Part shown: one piece after another, positions 8,693-16,973 of the stretch | Layout of the letters: each line of letters opens with the position of its first letter | Numbering within the stretch: the stretch's first letter is position 1 | Origin: Bacteroidales bacterium | GTDB lineage: Bacteria > Bacteroidota > Bacteroidia > Bacteroidales > UBA3663 | NCBI GenBank assembly: GCA_024694125.1 | Contig: JAILKE010000038.1 | Location: 1-64,000, forward strand | Reading direction: 5' to 3' | Length of the DNA stretch: 64,000 nucleotides | Translations under genes and position numbers: made by a program | Notes under the pieces: model-generated | What the model saw: only the letters and a program-made list of their open reading frames with translations | What the model was told of the DNA's origin: nothing | The model's database searches: none

Positions 8693-9457
8693 TCAGTCTT
8701 CTTTCTGCAGCAGCATCTTCTGCAATGCATTGGGCGACAGGCGCCGATGTACCTTGCCGCGGCACGCCACCGATATGTCGCCGGTCTCCTCGCTCACGAT
8801 GACCACCTTGGCATCGCTCACTTCGGTCAGGCCGATGGCCGAGCGGTGGCGCAGTCCCAGTTCCTTGGGTATGCGCATATTGTGCGAGACGGGCAGAATG
8901 CAGGCAGCTGCCTGTATGCGTCCATTCTTGACGATCACGGCGCCATCGTGCAGGGGAGTGTTCTTGAAGAAGATCTGCTCCAGCAGACGGGTCGTCAGCT
9001 TGGCATCTATCTCATCTCCGGTATCGGCATACTGCTGCAGGCTGTCAAATCGCTCTATGCATATCAGTGCACCCACTCGCTGGGCACTCATATTGCGGCA
9101 CGCCAGGACCAGGGCATCTATCCACTGGTGGTGTTCCTCCTCGACATCACCCTGTCCGAACATCTGCATCAGGGCAGTCCAACGGCGGCGCGAACCGACG
9201 CGCATCAGGGCATTGCGTATCTCGTTCTGAAACAGGACCACCAGGGCAATCAGACCCACGCTGATCAGTGAGTCGAAGATGGAGCCCAACAGTTTCATGC
9301 GGAGCACCTGGCTGAGCAGCAACCAGGCCAGCAATACAGCCAATATACCCTGGAACAGCACCAGGGTACCATTCTTCTGACTACTGCGGTACAGATAGAA
9401 CATACCCCACGCTACAATGAGGATATCTATTATGTCCTTGATACCGAAGTCCCACAT
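8693..9457 (-). CDS. cdaA: Diadenylate cyclase CdaA
   Basis: Makes the second messenger cyclic di-AMP from two ATP. 254 residues: three N-terminal transmembrane helices (DILIVAWGMFYLY; LFQGILAVLLAWLLLS; LISVGLIALVVLF) followed by a DAC (DisA_N) domain with both catalytic signatures, LHDGAVIVKNGRI (DGA) and LGLRHRSAIGLTE (RHR). This is the membrane-bound CdaA class. It heads the minus-strand set cdaA - gldE - glycosyltransferase. The partner CdaR and the effector are not in the window. A candidate promoter box TATATTTG lies about 40 bases upstream (9499-9506, minus strand). Confidence 0.95.
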   Translation of the reverse strand: MWDFGIKDIIDILIVAWGMFYLYRSSQKNGTLVLFQGILAVLLAWLLLSQVLRMKLLGSIFDSLISVGLIALVVLFQNEIRNALMRVGSRRRWTALMQMFGQGDVEEEHHQWIDALVLACRNMSAQRVGALICIERFDSLQQYADTGDEIDAKLTTRLLEQIFFKNTPLHDGAVIVKNGRIQAAACILPVSHNMRIPKELGLRHRSAIGLTEVSDAKVVIVSEETGDISVACRGKVHRRLSPNALQKMLLQKED

Positions 9458-9498
9458 GCTTATCCTGTTTAATGTGCAATAGATTAAATTACCGTGCG

Positions 9499-9506
9499 CA
9501 AATATA
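9499..9506 (-). promoter_or_regulatory. Candidate -7 box for cdaA operon
   Basis: TATATTTG on the minus strand matches the Bacteroidota TAnnTTTG box, about 41 bases before the cdaA start. A well-spaced -33 element is not obvious. Confidence 0.45.
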
Positions 9507-9746
9507 ACTACTTTTGTTTAACGTTGCAAATTTTTCTTGTGAAAAGTGTGTTTTACGTCGATAATTTACACATTTTAATTGAAAATGGCAATTTCGGCCG
9601 ATTATTGCATAGTATGTTCCGCGGCACTCCCAATAGCAGTGCATCGGCATCGGGTCCGCAGTCGGTCTTAGGCCGTCCCTCCTCTCCCATTGCTTCCGCC
9701 AGCCCCCTTTGAAGCAATTTATAGACTTGCTCCAGCCGCCCCCCAG

Positions 9747-9812
9747 CCTACGCCCAGCGTAAGTGCAGAGTAAGTGAAATGTCTTACTCTTGTCTTACGC
9801 TCCACTTACGCT
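9747..9812. repeat. GCGTAAGTG inverted-repeat element, copy A
   Basis: AGCGTAAGTG ... CACTTACGCT forms perfect 10-bp ends around an inner AGAGTAAG/CTTACTCT pair. A near-identical element sits at 48661-48706. The spacer 9507-9948 otherwise holds AT-rich sequence without a gene. Confidence 0.6.
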
Positions 9813-9948
9813 GAGGCCTTCTTGACAGTTACGATATAATAGGGATATAATACCTGCAAGGGCAGTGAAAGACTTGGGAAAGGGAGAGAGAAATGGACGA
9901 CTGAACAAAAAATTGGCTACAAAATGCACACCCTATCATTTTTATACT

Positions 9949-9956
9949 TATATTTG
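9949..9956 (+). promoter_or_regulatory. Candidate -7 box for the barrel-like protein gene
   Basis: TATATTTG followed by CAGCGAC, 73 bases before the chosen start at 10029. Confidence 0.45.
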
Positions 9957-10028
9957 CAGCGACAAAGACAATCCAACACAGACCGAGGGCACGCACATTG
10001 CACCTGTAGGTCACAAAGAAAACACACT

Positions 10029-10676
10029 ATGCACATGGCTTTCAAATGGACATTGCTCCTGATTATCAGCGCCGTATGCCAGTTGGCATGGGCACAACAT
10101 TATGACCTGTTCGATACCTACCACGAAGACTCGTCTGCAGAGTTCTTCCTGGGCATCGGGCCCTATCACCACAGACCACATTCTGACTACGTCGAGGCAG
10201 CCACAGGCTTCGCCATGACCGTTGGCGGCAGCTACAACCGGCATTACTTTGACGTTGATATTGACTTGGGTTTTGGCGGCAGGTGCCAGAAGGACATCTA
10301 TCAGACCAGAGGCATCATCTACCAGGGTGAGCGCGTCGTCCAATTAGGCCTCAGCACCCAATACGGCCGTATCATCAGACGATGGGACCGGATGGAGCTC
10401 ATCCCCTTCGTGCTGATGGGCGTGAAAGGATACAACGGCGGCGAGGTCTTTGATGAATATTACGACGAGGATTCGGAAGACAACTATGTGGCAAAAGCCG
10501 GCTTCTCGCTCGGCATAGGTATATGCACCGACTTCATTATCGTCAACAACAAAAAAGGAGATTTCAATCAAAGATTGCGCCTCAAACCCTATGCCTGCCT
10601 CTCGCACTATGGTCACGACATGAAATATGTGCCATCGTTCAATATAGCTGTACAATGGATATTTAACGGGCACTGA
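10029..10676 (+). CDS. Predicted small outer-membrane beta-barrel protein
   Basis: Not assigned to a named family. 215 residues from MHMAFKWTLLLIISAVCQLAWAQ, a clear signal peptide cleaved after AWAQ; the longer upstream frame has no signal and is rejected. The mature part alternates short amphipathic strands with charged turns (FAMTVGGSYNRHYFDVDIDLGFGG, GLSTQYGRIIRRW, AGFSLGIGICTDF, LKPYACLSHYG) and ends FNIAVQWIF, the pattern of an 8- to 10-stranded barrel. An acidic loop (FDEYYDEDSEDN) may face outward. It stands alone between cdaA (divergent) and the esterase gene. Confidence 0.75.
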   Translation: MHMAFKWTLLLIISAVCQLAWAQHYDLFDTYHEDSSAEFFLGIGPYHHRPHSDYVEAATGFAMTVGGSYNRHYFDVDIDLGFGGRCQKDIYQTRGIIYQGERVVQLGLSTQYGRIIRRWDRMELIPFVLMGVKGYNGGEVFDEYYDEDSEDNYVAKAGFSLGIGICTDFIIVNNKKGDFNQRLRLKPYACLSHYGHDMKYVPSFNIAVQWIFNGH

Positions 10677-10791
10677 CATCAATTACAATTTTGTCAACCC
10701 CAGTTGACAAACAAAGCATTGTCATTGTCTTCCATCACACCAACATACAAAAAAATCGGCCGACTTCGGGACTCCCTATCAAATAATCAAT

Positions 10792-10799
10792 TAAGTTTG
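10792..10799 (+). promoter_or_regulatory. Candidate -7 box for esterase lipoprotein
   Basis: TAAGTTTG followed by C, 61 bases before the chosen ATG at 10861; no convincing -33 element seen. Confidence 0.35.
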
Positions 10800-10860
10800 C
10801 ATAAGCAAAATTGAGCTTCAAGTTCGCGACCGATTGGCTACCTTATTTAAAATACTCAAT

Positions 10861-12696
10861 ATGAAACCTTACATTTTCTTATTTTCAGCGACTTTACTAT
10901 GCGGCGCATGTACATCGGACAAAGATACAGCCCCGCAGGACCCCACTCCTGTAGTAAACCCCGACGGCACGGTGACATTCAACTACCGCAACGACCATGC
11001 AACACAGGTCGAGGTCGATGTACAGTTTGCCGGCAAACAAGCCATGCACCGCGACAGCCTGTCGGGCCTGTGGACAGTCACGCTGGGACCTGCTGCCACG
11101 GACATTTACCCATATCACTACGTAGTGGACGGACTGAGCGTGATGGACCCCGCCAGCGACGAGTGGTTCCCCAACGAAGGATTCAAGAACTCGCTGCTCG
11201 ATATGAATGCTCCTGGCAGCACGGCTCTGACCAGCGTGCAGAACGTGCCCCACGGCTGTGTGGACTACATACACTACTACTCCGAAGCCCTTGGCACCTA
11301 CAATAATGCAGTGGTCTATCTGCCGGCATCGTACCTGCAGGAGGCACGCAATTATCCTGTCTTCTACCTGATAAGCGGCACTACCGACACCGAGGAGGTC
11401 TATTACAAGGTGGGCCGCATCAACAATATCCTCGACAACATGATAGCCCACGGCGAAGCAGAACAGATGATCGTCGTGCTACCCTATGGCAACCCTGCCC
11501 GACTGACCGGTTCAGCCGACATGATCGGCCAGATGGACCTGTTCGGCCGCGACCTGACCGAGAGCCTCATCCCCTACATCGAGAGTCATTACCGCACCTA
11601 CACCAATCAGGTGGATCGCGCCATAGGCGGATTCTCTCGTGGCGGCAACCAGGCGCTGCTCAATGGTCTGACCCACCTGGACAAGTTTGCCTATATGTGC
11701 GCCTACAGTTCGTTCACTACTACGGACTTACCCGCTGTCTATGGCAACGCACAGGAGACCAACCGCCAGGTACGGCTGTTGTGGTCGGGCGTCGGCACGG
11801 ACGACTTCTTATATGGTACTGCACGCGACTATACCGCCTTCCTCGACGAACAGGGCATACGTTGTGTCAAGGTCTATACGGACGACAAGTACGGCCACAC
11901 CTGGATGAATGCCCGATATTTCCTCACTCAGACCCTGCCCCTGTTGTTCCGTCCTGACCGTTCCGGCCGCGCCATGGCCGAGGCACAACCCACGCGCCCA
12001 GCCTCGGGACAGGAACCGCAGTTCACTCCCGGCGTGATGGCACGCCTCTTCCCCCGTCCTGTCCTGTCGCCTGAATGTCATGGTGATACGGTCACCTTCC
12101 GTCTGCAGGCGCCCCAGGCTCTCGAGGTCCTGCTGGAGGGCGAGATGCTGGACCAACCGCACCGCATGGAAAGGGACTCGGCCGGCATCTGGACCTTGAC
12201 CCTGTCGCTCAAGCCCGAGGTCTATTGCTACAACTTCATTGTTGACAGTACCCGTGTATGCGACCCTCAGAACGTGGACCTGGCGCCTGAACGTGGTTTC
12301 AAGCGCAGCATCCTCAACATGCCGGGTGCCGCCTGGTCGGTCAATGCCATGCACTGTGACTACGCTCCCGTGCGCTATATGATTGAACATCTGCCCAATG
12401 GGCCTATCTCCCGCAGCATCTCCTTCAGACCTAATGTCCAGGCTGGCGCCATCATGCAGACTGTCTGCCTGGTGGGCGACCCGGATGCGGGCTACACTTA
12501 CGAAAGCTGGCACAAGATTGCTCACGCCAACTTGATTGCCGAACAACTGGTGGCCCAAGGCCGTTGCCGTCCCTGTATCCTCAAACTGACTGAACAGCCC
12601 CTCCCCGATGCCAAGATGACGCTCCACGCCGCCAATTACGCCACCTGGGCCGAGGCTCGCCAAGCGCTCGCCGACTCGTTGATGCTGATGAAGTAA
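10861..12696 (+). CDS. Lipoprotein esterase of the enterochelin-esterase type with a second E-set domain
   Basis: About 611 residues. MKPYIFLFSATLLCGAC is a lipoprotein signal (lipobox LCGAC), which fixes the start at 10861. Domains: an N-terminal Ig-like E-set module (about 30-110, FNYRNDHATQVEVDVQF), an alpha/beta-hydrolase esterase domain (about 125-360) with nucleophile elbow GGFSRGG (Ser259) and a late His in DDKYGHTWMNAR, then a second E-set module (about 395-490, VTFRLQAPQALEVLLEGEM) and a C-terminal tail. The fold is that of the feruloyl/acetyl-xylan esterases and siderophore esterases of Bacteroidota. The exact substrate cannot be told; plant polysaccharide deacylation is likeliest. 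Confidence 0.85.
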   Translation: MKPYIFLFSATLLCGACTSDKDTAPQDPTPVVNPDGTVTFNYRNDHATQVEVDVQFAGKQAMHRDSLSGLWTVTLGPAATDIYPYHYVVDGLSVMDPASDEWFPNEGFKNSLLDMNAPGSTALTSVQNVPHGCVDYIHYYSEALGTYNNAVVYLPASYLQEARNYPVFYLISGTTDTEEVYYKVGRINNILDNMIAHGEAEQMIVVLPYGNPARLTGSADMIGQMDLFGRDLTESLIPYIESHYRTYTNQVDRAIGGFSRGGNQALLNGLTHLDKFAYMCAYSSFTTTDLPAVYGNAQETNRQVRLLWSGVGTDDFLYGTARDYTAFLDEQGIRCVKVYTDDKYGHTWMNARYFLTQTLPLLFRPDRSGRAMAEAQPTRPASGQEPQFTPGVMARLFPRPVLSPECHGDTVTFRLQAPQALEVLLEGEMLDQPHRMERDSAGIWTLTLSLKPEVYCYNFIVDSTRVCDPQNVDLAPERGFKRSILNMPGAAWSVNAMHCDYAPVRYMIEHLPNGPISRSISFRPNVQAGAIMQTVCLVGDPDAGYTYESWHKIAHANLIAEQLVAQGRCRPCILKLTEQPLPDAKMTLHAANYATWAEARQALADSLMLMK

Positions 12697-12739
12697 CGGC
12701 TCCACTCGATAATCCGATTTTCTCCATATAATCATGTAG

Positions 12740-12770
12740 CTCTCCCCTCCATCACAGGGGAGAGTTTTTT
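12740..12770 (+). terminator. Intrinsic terminator of esterase gene
   Basis: CTCTCCCCT / AGGGGAGAG stem with a 7-base loop and a TTTTTT tail, 44 bases after the esterase stop. Confidence 0.85.
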
Positions 12771-12880
12771 ATTTCTCTCCAATAATTATAATTAATTGTC
12801 AGTAATTCAGTCAGTTGGTTTTATATTACTCCATTAATTGAAATTAATAAGCATTAATTCAGTCAGTTGAAAGGGGCAGG

Positions 12881-13260
12881 AACCTCAATGGAAACGTTTT
12901 TCGCATTATGGTTTTCGTTCTTTTTTTATCACCGAATTTAACGAATTAACACTAACCCTTTCGTCATTTTTGTTTCTTTTGCGTTCAAAAAAAAATAAAC
13001 GAATTAGTAACGAATTTTTCGTTTTAAAACCTCAATGGGAACGTTTTTCGCATTATGGTTTTCGTTCTTTTTTTATCACCGAATTTAACGAATTAACACT
13101 AACCCTTTCGTCATTTTTGTTTCTTTTGCGTTCAAAAAAAATTAAACGAATTAGTAACGAATTTTTCGTTTTAAAACCTCAATAGGAACGTTTTTCGTTT
13201 TCGTTTTAGTTTTCGTACAAAGTTTGTTTTCGTTTTAGTTTTCGTACGAAGTTTGTTTTC
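12881..13260. repeat. 147-bp tandem repeat with degenerate CGTTTTCGTTTT tail
   Basis: Two near-identical 147-bp units begin with aacctcaatg at 12881 and 13028, and a third begins at 13175 but dissolves after about 30 bases into the words cgttttcgttttag and tcgtacgaag. Each unit contains gcattatggttttcgttc and accgaatttaacgaattaac. A frame of 71 codons inside it is repeat-encoded and not a gene. The flanking DNA 12771-12880 is AT-rich and without features. Confidence 0.8.
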
Positions 13261-13272
13261 GTTTAGGTCTGC

Positions 13273-13385
13273 TATCTTTGCATAGCAGATTTACATCGCG
13301 CACGCCTAAGATGGAGAAAAGTGTCAAATTCTTTTTGTTAAAATGTGTAAAAACCGAAAGTTATCCATCTTTTTTTGTAACTTTG
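13273..13385 (+). promoter_or_regulatory. Two candidate -7 boxes upstream of the first large outer-membrane protein
   Basis: TATCTTTG at 13273-13280 and TAACTTTG at 13378-13385 both match the Bacteroidota box. The leader to the ATG at 13619 would be 335 or 230 bases. It contains two partial copies of TTCCATACATTrTCTT (around 13410 and 13467), which may be regulatory. Confidence 0.4.
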
Positions 13386-13618
13386 TGCCGTTTTTTAGAG
13401 GATTATCATACACGAACTTCCATACATTGTCTTTGAGGTAAATAGATGTTTCCTCTATACGGTTTCCATACATTATCTTAGCCGGAAGGCACCACACCGG
13501 AGACCCCCTAAAACAAAATACACCCAAGAGCGAGGCCCGTCAATAATGGTTCCAGCAGCCTCACTCGATTGTTTATTCTTTATAATATACCCTTTTTTTG
13601 TTATCTCCAATCTAGAAA

Positions 13619-16483
13619 ATGAAAAAATTCTTTTCTCTCATTACCCTGCTCGGCGTGATGGTTCCAGCCTTGGTGGCCCAAAGCAAGTTCGACGTCAAGG
13701 GAACAATTATCGACAAAGAAACAAAAGAGGCGCTGATGGGCGCCAACATCCAAGTGTTGTCCCTGCCAGACAGCACCCTCGTAACTGGTGCCATGGCGGA
13801 TGAAATGGGCGCCTTCAGCATGCAAAATGTGAAGAAGGCCAACTACCTGCTCAAGGTCTCGTTCATGGGTTACGTGTCGCGTTACCTGCCGCTCCAGTTG
13901 AAACAGCACAAGGGCGGACGCAAAGTAGATCTGGGCTACCTCACCCTGACCAGCGACAGCAAGATGCTGCAGGAGGCCATCGTGACCACCACCGTTGCCA
14001 AGGTCCAAGTATCGGGCGACTCCATCCAGTTCAACCCATCGGCATACCGCGTACCACAGGGATCCACCCTCGAAGCGCTCGTCAAACTGTTGCCTGGCGC
14101 CGAGGTCGATGAGGAGGGCAACATCACCATCAACGGCAAGAGTGTCAACAAGATCCTGGTCGATGGCAAGGAATTCTTCCTCAACGACAAGTCGGTGGCA
14201 ATGAAGAACATCCCTGTCGATATCATTGACAAAATCAAGACCTACGACCGCAAGAGCGACATGGCCCGCATCACCGGTGTAGATGACGGCGAGGAGGAGA
14301 CTGTGCTCGACCTCTCGGTCAAGAAGGGCATGAAGAACGGATGGTTCGGCAATGCGCTGGCAGGCCTGGGCAACGAACACCGTTACTCGATGCGCGGCAT
14401 GGGCAATTACTTCAACGACAATACCAACGTATCGGTCGTGGGCAACGGATACAACGTACCCGGCAATCCCCGCTGGAACCGCGGCGGACTGAACAGCCAC
14501 AAGGAGGCCGGCATCAACTTCGCCTCCAGAAACACACAGATGGAGACCGGCGGCAGTGTATCGTACAGGTACGACGGTTCGGACAACCAGAGCCGCACCA
14601 ATGCCGCCTACTATACTTACAATGAGTATCAGCGCAGCCGCAACAGCAACTTCGGCAGCAACCACAGTGTCGATGCCCAGTTCAAGATGGAATGGCGTCC
14701 CGACACCATGACCACCATCCTGTTCCGCCCTAATTTCAGTTACCGCAGGAACAACGCCATGGGTCGGAGCTCCAGCAATGCATTCAACACCGACATCTCG
14801 GAAATGAGCGATGAAGAAATTGAAGAAATCATAGAACAAGCCATCTCCATCGACCAGAACCAATCACAGAACCACAACAACAGCACGCAGTCATCGGGCA
14901 ACATACAGGTCACCCGGAGACTGCACAAACCCGGACGAAATGTCACACTGCGCCTGGCAGGCGACTACAACCAGAGCGAAAGCCAAAACATCTCGCACTC
15001 ATACGTCAGGTACAAGAATACCAAACAGGACATACACAACAACCGTTACTACGATACCCCTGCACGCAGTTACGGTGCTTCGGCTCAAGTGGTATGGAGC
15101 GAACCGATTGGGAAAGGTCTGCACTTCAACGTCAGCTACCGCTATCAATACTCGTACAGCAAGAATGACCGTCAGGCCTTCGTATATGACGACGAAGCGT
15201 ACGCCGACCTGAAGAATGCGCTGCTCAACTGCCGATATGACGTGGACGAAGTGCTCCGACTGATGCGCGAAGCCCAGTACATGATGCGCGACACGCTGGA
15301 ATTGAGCCAGTTCTCGGAGTACCGGAACTACAACCAACGCATCGGCCTGCAGATACGCAAGGTGCACGACAAGTACAACTTCTCGGCAGGTGTGGACGCC
15401 TTCCCACAACGCACCACACTCAACTACCGATACATGGGCAAGGAATACCCCGAAATCAGCCGCAACGTGCTGAACGTCACTCCTCGAGTCAACCTGCGCG
15501 TCAACTTCAACAAGACGACCAACCTGCACATGCGCTACAACGGACGTGTATCGCAGCCCTCCATGACGGACCTGCTCGACATCGTCGATGACTCGAACCC
15601 CAAGTATGTACGCAAAGGCAACCCGCACCTGAAACCATCATTCTCGCACAACTGGAACGGCAACTTCAACACCTACTACCCCGAGAACCAACGCGGTGTC
15701 TGGTCATGGCTGTATGGAGGCCTGACGCGCAACAGCATCAGCAACAAGACCACCTACGACACCATAACCACCATCCGCACCACGATGCCCAAGAACATCA
15801 ACGGCAACTGGAACATCGGTACAGGCGTAGGCATGAACCTCGGACTGGGCAAGGAGAAGCACTTCTCCATAGGTGGTAACATAGGAGGCAACTTCAACCA
15901 GAACGTCGGCCTATACAACAACATAAGCAGCGGAGATGCCGATGACATCGACATCAAATCCATCACGCAGACACTACGATTCAACACAGGTGCCAACGTC
16001 GCATATCGCAACGACTATATAAGCATCGAGCTACGCGGCACCTTCAACGAGACTCATGCCTCGAACAACATCAATTCGGCTGCAGACCGTGATACGCAGG
16101 ACTTCCGTTATGGCTCGGACATGAAGTTCACCATGCCTTGGGGCACCGAACTGGCATCGGACGTCTATATGACCAGCCGCCGCGGATACTCACAGCGCGA
16201 CATGAACACGGACGAGATGCTGTGGAATGCCTCTATCTCCCACTCTTTCCTCAAGGGTAACGCCCTCACCATCAAGGGCGAGATTTACGACATCCTCGGC
16301 CAGCAGACCAATGTGAGCCGCAACATCAACTCTGAATCATTCAGCGACAGCCGTAACAACGGCATCTACCAGTACGGACTGATCAGCCTGCTATACCGCT
16401 TCAGCGTCTTTGCCGGCAAGAACACCATGGGTACCAAGGACGAACGCAGCGACAGCGGCTTCGGCGGCAGACGCCACTGGTAA
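13619..16483 (+). CDS. Large outer-membrane beta-barrel protein (TonB-receptor-like), paralog A
   Basis: 954 residues: signal peptide MKKFFSLITLLGVMVPALVAQ; a carboxypeptidase-regulatory-like domain (about 23-110, KGTIIDKETKEALMGANIQV); a plug-like domain (about 125-230, QGSTLEALVKLLPGAEVDEEG, KSVNKILVDGKEFF); then a long barrel (OMP_b-brl_3 type) rich in N/R/Y strands and ending SVFAGKNTMGTKDERSD. The family sits in the outer membrane; members resemble TonB-dependent receptors but lack a clear substrate assignment, and no SusD-like partner is adjacent. It is about 60% alike by eye to the gene at 16974, so the two are a tandem duplication. Confidence 0.85.
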   Translation: MKKFFSLITLLGVMVPALVAQSKFDVKGTIIDKETKEALMGANIQVLSLPDSTLVTGAMADEMGAFSMQNVKKANYLLKVSFMGYVSRYLPLQLKQHKGGRKVDLGYLTLTSDSKMLQEAIVTTTVAKVQVSGDSIQFNPSAYRVPQGSTLEALVKLLPGAEVDEEGNITINGKSVNKILVDGKEFFLNDKSVAMKNIPVDIIDKIKTYDRKSDMARITGVDDGEEETVLDLSVKKGMKNGWFGNALAGLGNEHRYSMRGMGNYFNDNTNVSVVGNGYNVPGNPRWNRGGLNSHKEAGINFASRNTQMETGGSVSYRYDGSDNQSRTNAAYYTYNEYQRSRNSNFGSNHSVDAQFKMEWRPDTMTTILFRPNFSYRRNNAMGRSSSNAFNTDISEMSDEEIEEIIEQAISIDQNQSQNHNNSTQSSGNIQVTRRLHKPGRNVTLRLAGDYNQSESQNISHSYVRYKNTKQDIHNNRYYDTPARSYGASAQVVWSEPIGKGLHFNVSYRYQYSYSKNDRQAFVYDDEAYADLKNALLNCRYDVDEVLRLMREAQYMMRDTLELSQFSEYRNYNQRIGLQIRKVHDKYNFSAGVDAFPQRTTLNYRYMGKEYPEISRNVLNVTPRVNLRVNFNKTTNLHMRYNGRVSQPSMTDLLDIVDDSNPKYVRKGNPHLKPSFSHNWNGNFNTYYPENQRGVWSWLYGGLTRNSISNKTTYDTITTIRTTMPKNINGNWNIGTGVGMNLGLGKEKHFSIGGNIGGNFNQNVGLYNNISSGDADDIDIKSITQTLRFNTGANVAYRNDYISIELRGTFNETHASNNINSAADRDTQDFRYGSDMKFTMPWGTELASDVYMTSRRGYSQRDMNTDEMLWNASISHSFLKGNALTIKGEIYDILGQQTNVSRNINSESFSDSRNNGIYQYGLISLLYRFSVFAGKNTMGTKDERSDSGFGGRRHW

Positions 16484-16966
16484 TGCCGGGTTATAATGTT
16501 TAAGGGTTAAAAGTTTAAGGGTTAATGGGGTAATGGTTAATGGGGTAATATCTTACCATAGCACCACCCGACTTGACCCGACCCACACATAATCTCCTGA
16601 AGTTTCCGGGGAATCTAATGTTTCTAGGAGGACTAGGGCATATAGATTCCCTAGATTTATTTTATTTCCCAAAGTATCTTCTTTTATATTTATTGTACAA
16701 TAGATTGCAAAACACCCCCAGAAAAGGGGAAAACTATGCAAGCTTTAAATGTCAATTTCAGAACAAAAACAATAAATATTACGTATTTATTCTTCTTAAA
16801 TTCAAAAAAAACTTAAAAATATTAAAAATATACGTACCTTCGCGTCGCATAAATTCATTCGTTATATATCTATCTATAAAAATTTACTCGTTAGGTATCA
16901 ATACTTCTGAATCAAAGATTATTCGATTTTGACGCCAGTAGAGTTAATATGCAATAGTAAAATCTG
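16484..16966. other. Intergenic spacer between the two large outer-membrane protein genes
   Basis: About 480 bases. It opens with gggttaa/ggggtaat word repeats (16500-16550) and has an inverted repeat GGGAATCT...AGATTCCC around 16610-16652. It then becomes very AT-rich. A promoter-like taccttcg lies at 16835-16842. A 119-codon frame on the plus strand has no family features and is rejected. The spacer differs entirely from the leader of paralog A. Confidence 0.5.
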
Positions 16967-16973
16967 TATTTTT

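Noticed and set aside
12970..13185. 71-codon frame across the 147-bp repeat
   Set aside because: Encodes the repeat itself; the same peptide appears twice and has no start context.
16573..16932. 119-codon plus-strand frame between the two barrel genes
   Set aside because: AT-rich spacer without codon bias, signal or family motif; overlaps the likely promoter of paralog B.
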